This document shows, one piece after another, positions 1 to 13,700 of a stretch of 64,000 bases of DNA. The position numbers and the translations under genes are program-made. This DNA is from Paragordius varius (Eukaryota > Nematomorpha), in NCBI GenBank assembly GCA_964247055.1, contig OZ176054.1, forward strand, positions 5,704,001-5,768,000, in the 5' to 3' direction. The stretch's first letter is position 1. Every line of letters starts with the position of its first letter. Under the pieces are notes generated by a model, which was given only the letters and a program-made list of their open reading frames with translations, did no database searches and was not told the origin of the DNA.

Positions 1-1315
1 ATAGGAAAAAAAGAAAAAAATATAGTTTTAAACCATTATTAATGTGATTGATACCGTGTTTATTACAAAATAAAAAATATAGAAGATATAAACTGCACAC
101 ATGTGTACGTAAATGCCAAAAATGGTGTATGACTTGGATTTCAGCCATTTATTGGGGCAGATAATTTTGAAATGAAAGAAAAAATAATTATTAATGGTTA
201 AAAGTGTGACATACTACATATATTAATATTGTTTCAGGTGTTTTTTCGTGAATATTCTCATTCATTCTATTCATATATTTATTATATTAAAAAATATTAT
301 TTTACAGGTTAAATATAAAACAGAGAGAAGTTTACCCATTTTTTGCATTACACATTTTCCAATAATGAAATATCATAATAATTTTTAGGGTGTAATGCTA
401 CTTTATACAGTCGGTTTTTTGACCCATTTATAAATTTAAAATAATAAATGATAGAGTATTCCGAATCTTGTGAAACTGAGATCGTCGCCTTTTTAAAATA
501 AAATTAGGGAAAACGAAATATGTATTGTTTTTTAATAATTTAAGAGCAGTTTCAAATATTAAAGTTTAAAATAATTTTTTGGTGCTTTAAATTAAATTAG
601 GTTTTAGCACCTTTCAAGGTTATGTTTAACTTTAATGTGAAAACAAAATTAAAACCATTCAAAAAAATTACAAAAAAAGTGTAACAAAATTTTTTCCCCA
701 GTTATAAAAACGACAGCGACCGCATTTCAACAGTGTGTCAATTAAGGTCACATTCTATTATTACTTAAAATAATTTAATTAAATTCAAAAAAAAACTATA
801 TTAGGCGGTAAGGTAACACTTGAGTAACGAAGTCCTATTATATATTTTTTAGGATAATTTTAAATATGTTAAAAAAACAGGAAATGATTGTAAAATTTAC
901 TCATCGGAAAGTATGAAAGTTAAAAAATGACGTTTATATTGCCTGTTTGTAAAAGGTCTCTCTCTATATTATGTCAAAATAAAATACCTTTCTCTACATT
1001 AATATTTGTCAAAGAGGCCACTTATTAGGATAGACTTTTTTAAAGATTAACTTTGTAACGCCAAGACAACAGAGTCGCAAAACATCCTTAAGTCAATCCG
1101 CATTATACAATTTATAAAAAAATTACCGATTTTATATAATGTTGTTGGGTACAGTAATAATATCGATTTATATGGAAACGCTATTTAACTATTAAAACTA
1201 GCATAAATATCGCCCAAATATTTAGACATAAACACCATTTTAACAAAAAACATTACTTTATTTAAAATAGTTTTTTTATAACCTAGTATATATCATAAAA
1301 AGTAGTGAAATATAC
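1..1315. other. Ankyrin intron, partial
   Basis: AT-rich sequence downstream of the last visible ankyrin exon. I looked for a death domain or C-terminal exon on the minus strand and for ORFs on both strands, and saw none. It is taken as part of an intron longer than 1.3 kb, because the exon at 1316 ends with a donor rather than a stop. Confidence 0.7.
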
Positions 1316-4300
1316 CTCTAAATCATTCTCCAATGTGTAATCTTCTTTGGGTAGCACAATGTTTAGCGTACAGATAGGTGTAAGAGGACCATAGGCCTCC
1401 GATAAAAACACTAACCTTCCCATAGCTTCCTGATTACCATCTTTGATACGGACTTTGAATGGGATACGGTTAAGGTGAAAAGGCATAAATGTAATGGCAA
1501 AATTGGGTGGGACCTTTTCATTATCATTACTATAGTGGGTGGTAAGGCCTGTATTGGTAGGTGGTCCAATGGATTTAGTGATAGTTACCAGATTACCAAA
1601 CAATTCCATGAATAAGGGTTTGTTTTCAATAATCTAACGATGAATAGACAGGATACATATAATTTGCTATGAAAAATAGTTGAAAAACCCTGTTAAATAT
1701 TGGAAATAATTATATTATTTCTCAATCAATAAAATTGATTATTGAGTAAAATGTTGATTCATACCTCAATGTCTTTGCTATGTGCGATTTCTGTGTAACC
1801 TTCTCTTTTCTCCAAACTTCTTTGTCCGGGTCTGTCATCATCAGTAAGGATGAAAGTTCTAACATTTGCTTCCAAGGGATTATCAACCGATCTTTTGGCA
1901 TAAACAACCATTTTCCCCATGTAAGGGACCTATAAAATTTGGGATTAATGTATAAAAAAATATTATGATTGAAGAATGAAAGATTATAAGCCCATACCTT
2001 ATTAACTTCATGATAAACATCTGTAGCATATTTCGCTGCTTCGCTAATGTTTCGACAGTCCATTAACCAAAATCTTATGGATAAATAAAACAAAAGTATT
2101 TGTAAAGAAAATAGATTAGAATATATATGCAAGAGCTACTTAAACGGCATATATTTGTTTTGGTTAATTTATCAAACCATTTTTTTCGACACAGTATTAA
2201 AAAATTAGAATTATTTGTCCTAAAATCATACCACAAACATTTTAATTGGAAAATATTAGAGTTATAATTAATGGAATAATTATAAATATATACCGGGCAG
2301 AAACTGTAGTAGTGAATGACACGTAATCATTAACAAATGTTAGCGGAGTAGATCCAGTGATATCTTCCCATAGAGCTGGCGTTGTACCACCTTTTTAAAT
2401 AATTTCAAAAAATTTCTCATTATAAAATTTCATTCTCTTAACTAATTGAAATATAACCAACTAAAATTTAATAGGGCAATAATCATAATAATTATATAAG
2501 GTGACTAACGAACCTGTTATACTACACAAGAGGCGTAAAGTAGATGCTGCATTGTCATTCCGATCCTCAGTATTAGGATTATTGCCAGTAGTCAATTCAC
2601 CATTCATGCTATTGTAAGTGCTTCCATACGAATTTATCATACCTACAGAATTAAATTTCAAATATATTTAAGCATACATAAATTAAAAGATTGATAAATT
2701 CAATTTTTAGGAGATAATATAACTTAACATATACAAAAATTGTGTAAACATTATATTAAATAATTTTTAGCCATTGAAACAATACCATAGGTCTTTATTT
2801 AAATCAATATATGTTTAAATTAAAAAATACTTGCAAATGCATTTAATTTTAAGTTTAAAGTATATTTTCAAACCAAACATAATATTTATAGCATTTACCT
2901 TTATTAAGAGCTTCTGGTATTGGTATGGTAAGTGTTATTGGCTTATGAAATTTCCTTCTCCTCGGTTCAATTGTGACGATAGGACTTACAGCCACACGAT
3001 TGCTACCCACTATGTTAGCTACCAATTCTGGTGAAACACTTTGAGACTGTTTATGAAAAACATTTATTATTACATATATAAATTTAAATTGTGACGCAAA
3101 AACGCGTTAAATATTTAACTATTTCAATAGCTTTCTTCAAGTGATAAAATTATAAATAAGGAAATAAAATTAATTTTATTTATGTATGATCTGTAAAATC
3201 CTTAGTTGTACACAAGGGCATGTGTTACGTAAAAAATGCCTCAGAATATTACGAGGTATAAATATTATGAATATGAATTACTTCGTGGTACGAAAATTAC
3301 GAATTAGGAGTCCTACCCTTTATGATATGTCAAAGGGATATTTAGGAATGGTAAAAAACAGTATTCATAAAAATATTTGAAATATTTATTGATACACGCT
3401 ATATATTTCTTTGGAAATTTTAAATTTATAACTCAGCATTCTGCAGAAATCTATACATTAATAGCTAAAAATTAATAAATTCCTTATACGCTTTAAAGCC
3501 ATAATTTACATATTTATATATTCGCCCATTTTTTAATACTATTTGCGATTCTTCTGTAATAGAATAAAATGTAAACTTGTAGCCCAATGCGAATTCGTTT
3601 TGTAAGTGCGCCTTCCGGGAATAAAGCTCTAACAGTCGGAGTTGTATTCGTAGAAGTTATTATCCCGCCTTCAGGTCCAATAGTATGTAATTCCTGTCTC
3701 ATGCGACTTATGATGGCAAAATACATGGGGAAATCGGCCGTCAATATACGGGTTATGCGATTCGTATGCAATAAATTATCGTCAGACTCTGTAAAATAAC
3801 GGTTATAAAAACGAAATATTCCATATGCGTTTTTATGGAAAAACATATTGCGGCATTAAACCAATTATGAAGTTTAGGTAAAATAACAAATTCTAGGTAA
3901 CATTTTTTGTATAAGCATTTTTTCTCAATTATTACTTATTTCTCGTTAGTTATAAAGCAAACATTTTTGAAATTGGTGCATTTTGTGATAATCTTAAATT
4001 ATATAAATACCGTCTCCATTATAACTTTGGTTTAAGACTTCTTGCACCGCACTTTCAGAGGCCTCCAACACATGTTCTCTCCACACTTCTCCGTCATCAC
4101 TTCGAAGTATAATGATTTCACGCTCATTGTTTCTCAGTGAAGCAAAATGCGGTATCTCAATAATGACCGGTCTTTAAAATATTATTACATAATAAATTTA
4201 TATATTTTTCTCTATTTACAAAAGTTAAAATATATAGGCGTTAAAAAATATTTGACTAAAAAAAATATGGATATTAGATTAAATCAACTTTCATAATTTA

Positions 4301-4750
4301 AATCTATTTTAATGATATTTAAAATTGTAGTATACTATGATCACATCAATCAGGTTATTTGTACATTTAATCCAAAAATTATATATCTATGGACATGTTA
4401 TAAAATAAATCTCCCAATTTTGTTCAACACCAATCTCCATCATTTATTTATTCATGCATAAAAACCAATATATTTATTGTTAAAAAAACCATGATAATAA
4501 AAAACTATTAGTCAAGTACACATACCCAAGGAATTTTGTTCCGACCGGTCCTAACTCAAGGATTCGACAAGCCAGTCCCTCACCCTCCATTAGAGGTGGT
4601 TGATGGGATAACTTTTCTCTTGTGATAAATTTACACGTAACTCTCAGAGGGCCACAAGCCTTACGCGGAGGTATGATAACACGAACGCCTGAATGACGGC
4701 ATCCTCGCATTGAACCTCCTCGGGCATCAACCATAAAACTCACTAAAAAT
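1316..4750 (-). CDS. ANK: Ankyrin, ZU5-ZU5-UPA supramodule (exons 23-31)
   Basis: Exons, minus strand: 4750-4526, 4171-4011, 3788-3577, 3046-2899, 2642-2514, 2390-2294, 2073-1998, 1929-1765, 1633-1316. The first ZU5 shows [16 protein letters not shown] and IEIPHFASL, and keeps the DAR spectrin-binding segment. The second shows [15 protein letters not shown] and IGPEGG, close to the UNC-44 form. It continues into [17 protein letters not shown], then [19 protein letters not shown] and FWLMDCR of the UPA domain, and ends near ICTLNIVLP. All junction phases agree. The supramodule binds spectrin in characterised ankyrins; that role is inferred here. The exon for any death domain must lie below position 1. 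Confidence 0.95.
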
Positions 4751-7700
4751 CTAACATTGTATTAAAAAATGTTATGAAAAAAAAGATGTATAAATATGAG
4801 TCAAACAAAAACGGATTGTATTAATGAAAAATTTTAACCAAAAACCGGATATTCTATAATGGTGTACCATCAAGAATAAAAGAACAACAATATTTATATG
4901 TAAAAAGATAATAGGTAATGTATATGAACAGCTTTAATCATTTTCTTTGGTAATATAAAAAATATGTTCAACTAAGCCCAGACAAAATGGAGCAAATAAA
5001 ATAAATGTGAGCCAGTATTTGCGATACAGGTCATCCAATATGCTACAACTGGATTTCGCAGATAAATCACTATTCAACCAAGCTTTTATTTTAGAAAAGG
5101 ATCCTAATAAAGGCTACTTACTGAAATATGTAAGCATTTACAACTTTCTGCTGCGTCATATTACTTAATTTGTTTAAACGAGTAATCAATAACACGATTG
5201 TAAATTAGTCTTTGAATAAAAAACTTAAAGTTGCATAATCTCTTCATTTCAACCAAGTGAAAATCTAGATTTCATTAAACTTAATTAAATCATATCTGTA
5301 AGGTAAATATTAATAAGAAGTATATGCGAGGGAATCGAAACGGACCATATTATTTTTGGTAACTTAAATCAGGGGTGTTTAACACATATAGTTTCGCGGG
5401 CCTCATTAGAAATATATATGGGCATTTAATAATTTATTAGATTTCAAACATAAGACTGTAAAATATTGAATAAAGCAATTTTTTCTAGTTCCTGTCAATT
5501 GGATTAATTTAAATTTTTTTTAGAAAGTATTAATTTATAGGGATATTTTTGCGAAAACTAATGAATCCCTTTCGATCAGTCCAAAAAATGTTAATTTATA
5601 CAATATATACCTTATTTTTATATAGTTTGCCATATGATATTAATTACTTATTTATAGTGAAATAATTTTATATTTATCTATATATGGCTATATAAAAAAA
5701 TAATAGAAACGATCAAAACTATCTGACCAAATAAAAAGAATGAAAAGACTATTTCGTACGGAATAATTTAATGAAATCTGAGCTAGAGAAAAAATGGTCT
5801 TCAAACCTTAACCAATGACCCTAAAATATACTATATAATTTTTATATGGATATCCATTGTTGAATCTTGGAAACGAAAATACTGTATATAATCAATAAAT
5901 TAGGAAACTCAAAAAGTGGCACGTCACTGCATTGTATCCCATTCCATTTACAAAGATTCAGCAAATGAATCGTGGTTGTGTTGTTGAGGAAATCTGGAAC
6001 GGAATCATTTTTGTCATTTGTTTTGGATATATCCCTGTGTATATTTTGGAGATCATGATTGGAAGGTAAAATATTTTGGACCTCATCTTTTCCCTTTAAA
6101 CATAATGATAATGGGTACACATTCGTATACGTTTCAAAAAATGTATTTGAAGTGCATGGATTTGTTTTATCTGATAATGTATTGTCTGGCAATGTATTAC
6201 ATGAGCTATTCGGCGAATTCAATGCTAAACAAGATATAGAATCAGGGTGATATGTTATGCCGGAATCATATTTGTTAAAACAGATGGGAAACCGTATATT
6301 TGAAGAATCCGGAGAAGATAGAGAACTATTAATATTTATACTATTTTGACTATTTGTAGCATTACAAAACGGGGATAAAGAATAACTGAAATTATTACTG
6401 CACCAGGTTGTAAATAATATGGGATCTATGACTAGCCAATCATACGGAATGTTTATTGAATTTAATGAATTCGATGATGATGATGATAATATTGATATAT
6501 TAACATAATTATTTTTATTTAATATTACACCGGTATTTGAAATTTCGCTATATGGTATGGACTCGGGTAAACTCGTATAATAAGAATAATAATCTGATAG
6601 TTGTGGGTTAATATGGTCCATTTTTGATTTACCATTTGCATTTTTATCAAACGATGTGGTCGTTTTAATTCTAGCTTTACGTTTATACTTGGAGAGGACT
6701 AAATTACGGTCTACACATATAACGTATTCACACTTTACCGGTTTGAAAGTTTGGATTGAAAGAAGGTTAGTAGAACCATTTTTTTGGTTGATTGAGCAAA
6801 CATTGGTCATGATGGCATACAAATACAAATAAATACGAGATTTAAAATCAATCAATCGATTATATTGTTAAATTTAAAAACAACTGTAAAACATGAACTT
6901 TGACTGTATCTGAATACAAACATAAGTGATTTTCATCTCTTTTAATTATTTATGTAATGTTCCCCTTTGGAATATATATACTAAGCACACACCACATCAT
7001 TTATCTATTGCTTAGAAATATGTAGCGAGTGATAAATCAATACGCATATATAAAAATTGAAAGTAATAAAATCTAGGATGTTCAGCGGCACCAGAATTAA
7101 TGGAAAAAATATATGGTTCTCCTAGAAAAAAAATAGGTTGAGAGAGGCTTGGATATAAGATAAAAAAACAATTAATGATTTCGTTTTTTTGTTAAAAAAA
7201 CAACTAGTAATTTCTCTGATATATATACATATAATTTCATAAAAGACCTAACATAAAAAATCTACTTTACATATTATATAAAAAAAATTAATTATGTAAT
7301 GTATGTATCGAAGATGAAAGGAAGGTAGGTAGGTTGAGTTTAAAGTTAGTTGGCTGTTTAAGTTAAATAAATAAATAAATTATATAGGCTAATAAAATTC
7401 TAATATATAATTATTATGCGTACTTTATGAAAATGGTATCTATCAATAAAATGTAAGAAATCAAAATCAATTACCAAATAAAAATAGCAAATAAAATAAA
7501 AAATTAAATGTAAATTGTTTGTTTTAGTTAATCATAAATTATGTATTGATGTATTTCCAAAAATTATAGTATTGTTTTTATATTTTTAATTTTAATATAT
7601 TATCCAAATTAAAATTGGTGTTGTGAGCTGCACGTTTTTATTAAATAATAAAATTTTTATCAGCATGTGTGTGTTAATGTTAGGAAACCTTGAGATTTTA

Positions 7701-10700
7701 TATGAATTAATAATATACATTTAGATTAAAAAAACTTACTTTCTAGTTGGTATTTCGCTGCATAATAATATAGTAAATATAAAATGAATTCTTGAGTGAT
7801 AAAAATTCATATCAAAAAATAAATGTTCAATAATACAAAATTTGAATTGAATATAATTTAACAAGATATATTATTTCGTACCAAAATATTTGTTGAGCGA
7901 CAAACCTATAAAATTCAAATTACCTAATTAAACAATCGAACAATAATGGAAATTTTAATTAGATTTATAATTATTAAAGACTACACAGGTTTAACACTAA
8001 GTCTAACCATAATATAATGGAGGGTCGCAATTTGAATTTTTTTAATTTGATATTGATAAAATCTGTCATTACCAATAACTAACGCGAATTTCAAGAGTTA
8101 GATTTTTAATAACAACAAAAAGTTAAAAAGATACAAAAGGATCTTAATTATCAATAAAACGAACAATAATTTTTCGTTCATTTTAATCACAAGATTTTGA
8201 CTAGTTATTTTAAACGGCGCCCTCACATTCAAGGCATGAATGCATTTCATAACCAATCGAACCCAACTAGACATTTCATTCATTTAGCCACAATAAATAT
8301 AACTCTAGTTTATTTCGCTTTACCTTGATCCAACCATTTATAGATTTTTCATGTAAGGCTTTAAAATTTGGCAGAAAAATTTAATTTTTTACCCCATTTT
8401 TATGGGCGGTTTCTGTACAAGCTCAATGTTATCAATGGTAAGAGTGGATGGATCAATCATTGATTCTCTAACTCTAGCTTCTTCCCTTTTTATTAATTGA
8501 GTAGGTGAGATAACCTCCTCTTGGTAATGTTCTATTTAAAATAAACATATTTTTATTTTAATCATAAATAACTAAGAATAATAGCAATTAATTGTATCTA
8601 CCAAACAAATCGGGGCTGAATTCTGATCGTAAGCCTTGCGATGTTTCCATCAGAGAAAGACGGCCAGACGGCTCCTAAAAATAATAATATTATAGGTGTG
8701 TCAAATCCAACAAAGTTATAACAAAACAGTTTGATAAATTACATTTTCAATTAAAACAGAATTTTTAATTACGTTTTCAGGAAAATAATGAACATTAATA
8801 AAATGTTAATACATCTAAACGGATCGAATCATCTCCCAATGATTTCATTTGTTCCGTCGTAAGATATCGATAGGATTGATCACCCAGAAGAGTATCGTCA
8901 ACTATATTTTTTAAAAAAGAATCGTTTATGTAAGAAGTGATAAAAAAAGAAAGATCAAAATTGCATGCACAAGCTATTAAAATATAAATTACCACTAATA
9001 TCTTTTAGAGCACCCTCATAATGACACAAATAAGCGGGTAAATATTCAGCTTTGAATGACTTTTCCACATCTAAAGCACACATTAACATATATTTAAGCA
9101 TGCAAAAATAATTATTTAACATGTTTGCAAAAATGTAATTTTTAAGACTATGGGTAACAGACAAATACAACAAACACAACCATCAGACATATTTAATATG
9201 GAATAAATCATCAAACAGGTGATAAAATAAAAATAACATTTTTTAAATATAAGCCATAACAAGATGTTATAATTTTAAGCTAAAATTAATAGAACATACA
9301 AGTTTTTATTATAATATTGTAAATAACAATTAAAATTAACATAAAAAATACAATAAAATTTGGTAAAAATGCCAATTAGCCGGGGACAACCTTGATAAAT
9401 CAGTATATACTATGTATTTTAAATAAATATATTGTATTGCACTCTTGTTTCTAATAAATATTTCCACATAGAAAATACTAGATAAGATTAGAAAAGAATT
9501 TTATTTAATCGACATCTATAGTAATTTCTTATATAGTATATACTAATTCGTAAATGCAATAATATTTTATTAAATCAAAACTAGGCAAATACTATTTGGT
9601 ATTAGCATTTACTCGACAAAGACATGGCCATATTAATGATTTTTAGCCCATTTAAAAAAATTAAACATTATATATTTTTTTTTCTTTTTCAATTTTTTTT
9701 TATTTAAAAATTAAAAGAAAACCCAACCTTGTTCATCTTCGTCATCGGAATCGCTAAGGTTTGCAGCTTCCTGCATAGTTTCGGGCGCATTCACTTTATA
9801 CTTTTCTTCGATGGTGGTTGTGGTTGTGGTCGTAGTCATTATAGTTTCCGTCACAACTTTCAACGTTTCAATCAACGAAACGTATCCCAATTTCTGGGCA
9901 ATCGATAGCGCAGTTTGTCCTTGCTAAAACATTGCAATGAAAAAAAAAATAGTCATTTAAATTAGTATCTGATAGATTAATATCAGACGGAACAATTGTA
10001 ACCATTGTATATATATTTTATATTTTTTACCTTTTTTATAAATAATTAACCAATACAATATATTGAAATTATTTCGCACTTAAGGATGGAATCAAAATTT
10101 AACCTCAAAACAGTTAAAACTATTACTTCAAAATTATTACGTAAAACAAATGAACAAAGTATGTATGAAATTTACATTTAAAAAACTAAAAAAACTTAAT
10201 ACTTTTATTCGATTATAAATTAATTTAAATAATGAAAATTTATGATTTATAAAATTTACATTGGTAAGTGTGTTGGGGGATGCATTGTGTTGCAATAATA
10301 AATTAACGACAGCTGAATGTCCTTGCTGAGCCGCTTGATGTAATGGCGTATATCCCGAATTAACCTAATTCATTTATGGTATAAATTTTAATAGATTAAC
10401 ATATTTAAATGATAAAAAACTAAAATGTGAGATTGGATTGACTTATGAATGCAATAATGACGATAACTGTGAACAGTAGTCATTTACAACAATTTTTAAT
10501 AAATAGTATGTTAAAATAGTTAATTTATGGAATATTTTTTGGATATGAAAAAAGTAAGAGATATTGAAATTAAAACATTTATTTAACATAAATTGCTTTA
10601 TAATTAACACATTTGAAAGAAATAAATTGTTTTATTACAAGACTTTTTTTCGATTATTTTTATCTTTGAACGTTTAAAACTTTACCCTTACTTAAAGATT

Positions 10701-13700
10701 ATCATTTAAATATAAAAATAATTAAATGTACTGTTTTTAACGTAGTATCCGCTCCACAATCAAGCAAATAACGGACCGTATTAAGTCGACCAAAATGACA
10801 GGCAGTATGTAAAGGAGTATAACCAGCAACCGTTGCTTTATTAACTAGGGCATGTAATTTGCTACGTTTTTCAACGGGATCGTCTTCGTACGATTGACTC
10901 ACGAAATCAATCAGTAATTTTATACAATCTAATCGATCGTTTTGTGCGGCCAAATGTAATGGAGTTAATCCATTCTAATGCAAACGATAAATAATTTGTT
11001 TAAACAAATTGACTACTTATAATGAATTTGATGCATATATATTGACATAATCTATGGAGGTAAAGAGATATAAAAACATAAATTTTTTATGTAACTAAAG
11101 GAAACACATGATTTTAGGCTGTAAGCCCTAACCAAATTCAATTTTCGCTTAAAATTTCAAAACAAATATAATCATTGAAACGCATAATACATTAATAAAA
11201 AATTTGTTAACTACCAATATCGCAAGTAATTAGAATGTAACGTAACACATTCATAAGTGTGAATTTGGATTGGATAATATGTGTGTGCTATTAACCCAAT
11301 GATATAATTTGGTTGGTTTAATTCCCAAATTTTATCGTATAAACAAAATCATTGATAACGAAAGTAACCTTAGTTTATATAAAAACGACCTAAATCCCTT
11401 ATCAACTTTAAAATTAGATCATGCAGATCGCCGTTTTTTATGAAAAGCGCAGAGTTCCCTTTAAAAATAGTTTTATATTTACAGATAATAAAAAATCTAA
11501 TCAATCCCAAATCAGAATTTATAATGAAATAATCGGATAATGACATACATTAGAGGCAGCAAACGGGTCAGCACCACATTGCAATAAAAAGTTAATCATT
11601 TCAACATTTCCACTCTGAGCGGCTAAATGTAAGGGGGTAAAACCAGATCGTGATTTCGAATTCACGCCTTGAGTGCGCATCTCTGGATTAAGGGCACTCA
11701 CCAACATTCGTGCAATCTTTATCTCATTATTCTTCTTTGCCGCAATGTGGAGTGGTGTGTAACCTGTCAAATATCCCAAAAATTATTATCATTTAGATTA
11801 AATTAAGAACAAACATGAATTGGAACCGAAACCAATATTATTATTAACTTCTTTACAAAAAACCTTTAAACCAGAAAGCGGTTCGTAAGAATTATTGTTT
11901 ATGTTAGAACTATTAAATATCTAAAATGATTTACCTATTTAAAACATTCCCAAAAACAACTCAAACCTAAAACTATTTCCCCACAAAAGAATAAGTAAAT
12001 TTTACAAATTTTTTCAATCGAAACAGCGATGTGAAACAAAAACACGGTTAAAAGTGATTTATAACCCATAACCGAATTCTTGCTATAAACTAAAGTTAAG
12101 CAAATTACAAAGGGCCAAAAAAATATTTTTTTGTTTATACCGATAAAATTATAATGCTGTTTGAGAAATAAAAATTTCAAAATAATAAAAAGATGATATA
12201 CCATTGTTAGCATGTGCCAATGGGTTGGCACCTCTTTCTAATAACAAATTGACGAGTGCGGGTCTATCGTAATGAACTGCCACATGAAGTGGTGTAACAT
12301 CGTTCTACAATATTAATTAAAATAATGCAAATTAAAGATTTGACAAAATGCGATTATTATATGTTATAACTTTTTCTATTTTGTTTCATTAGTTTAACGT
12401 ATAAACTTGTTATTATTACTAATAAAAAAAATGGTTTATAATTAAACTATAAACCTTTACCTTTCCTTTGATATCGACAAATGCGCCCTTATCCAATAAA
12501 AGTTTTGAGACAAGAACTGCTTTGTCTGTTGAATTTTGGTGATCCATGGGACATTTTGCAGCCAAATGTAAAGGTGTGAATCCTTTTTTGGAAAAGCATC
12601 TGAGAAAAAATTTTATATTAATGGTTAGACAAAAAACAATTAATACAGCATGAGTTAAAATATACTCATAGTTTTTCAATTACAATTGCCAGTTATAATT
12701 TGGAGAAAGAAAAGATTTATTAACTATAAATTCGCAAAAAAAACATTTTTATAAACACGAACTTTAGCAATAAATAGTATTTTATGTAAATACTGCCTGT
12801 AGCAATGCATTTACATAGTGTATAGAGACAGAATATCTGTAATTATTTAAACCTTAACCCAAAAATTTAGTAAGTAGTACATATCCTATACAAAAATATA
12901 TAAGTGTCTAAAACTTGCTATTTTGACAATAGTTCAAAATAATTTACAAAAACATAGTAAATCAACTATATTTGGAATTAAGACCCCTATACTTTAAGAG
13001 ACACATACATAAAAACTAAACCAAACAAAAAATGTTCAAAATGCATCTTTGAAAAAGCTAATCACGTCAAATCATGTAAAATTAATAATTTATATACATT
13101 TGGTCATTCAACACGCTTCCATCTTCCACAAAATCTAAGAGGCAAGCCAATGTTTCTGGGTGACCTTCCTTAACAGCCAAATGCAGAGGTGTGTAATGAT
13201 CTGTCGTTAGTGATAAGGGTGATGCCTTATGTTGCAAAAGGAGTAAGGCCGTATCCGTATTACCCAAACGTGATGCAATGTGTAATGGAGTTTGATTCTC
13301 CTAAAATATGTATTTATTTTACAATTTAAATAGTATTATGTTAAAAATTCAACATATGAAAATTCAAGGGGTAAAATATTTTTAGTTGCCTCGAAAAATA
13401 AAAAAAAATACATATAAATTATAATGGGTAATAAGTTGAGAAAAAAATATATCCAAGTTTTTGCATTTTTTATTATCTATGTCATTTCTACGTCATAGAA
13501 CCCAGAAATTATTGAAACTTGTCATAATGATATTCCCAACACTACAAAAATGTCAAAACTTATTGTTTGTCATAAATATAAAAAAATGTAAAATTAAATT
13601 TTTTACACATGTTATCAGATTAAATTTTAATTTGTCAATATATAATTGTCATTAAATTCATATTTGTTATAAATTTTAGGCTGTGCATGTATTAACCAAA

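Noticed and set aside
8098-8283. 61-codon minus ORF between ankyrin linker and ZU5
   Set aside because: The exon ending at 8393 joins directly to 4750 in phase, leaving no place for this segment, and it does not resemble ankyrin.
11935-12231. 98-codon minus ORF in ankyrin
   Set aside because: Only its upstream edge overlaps the true exon 12304-12202 and in another frame; the rest is intron.
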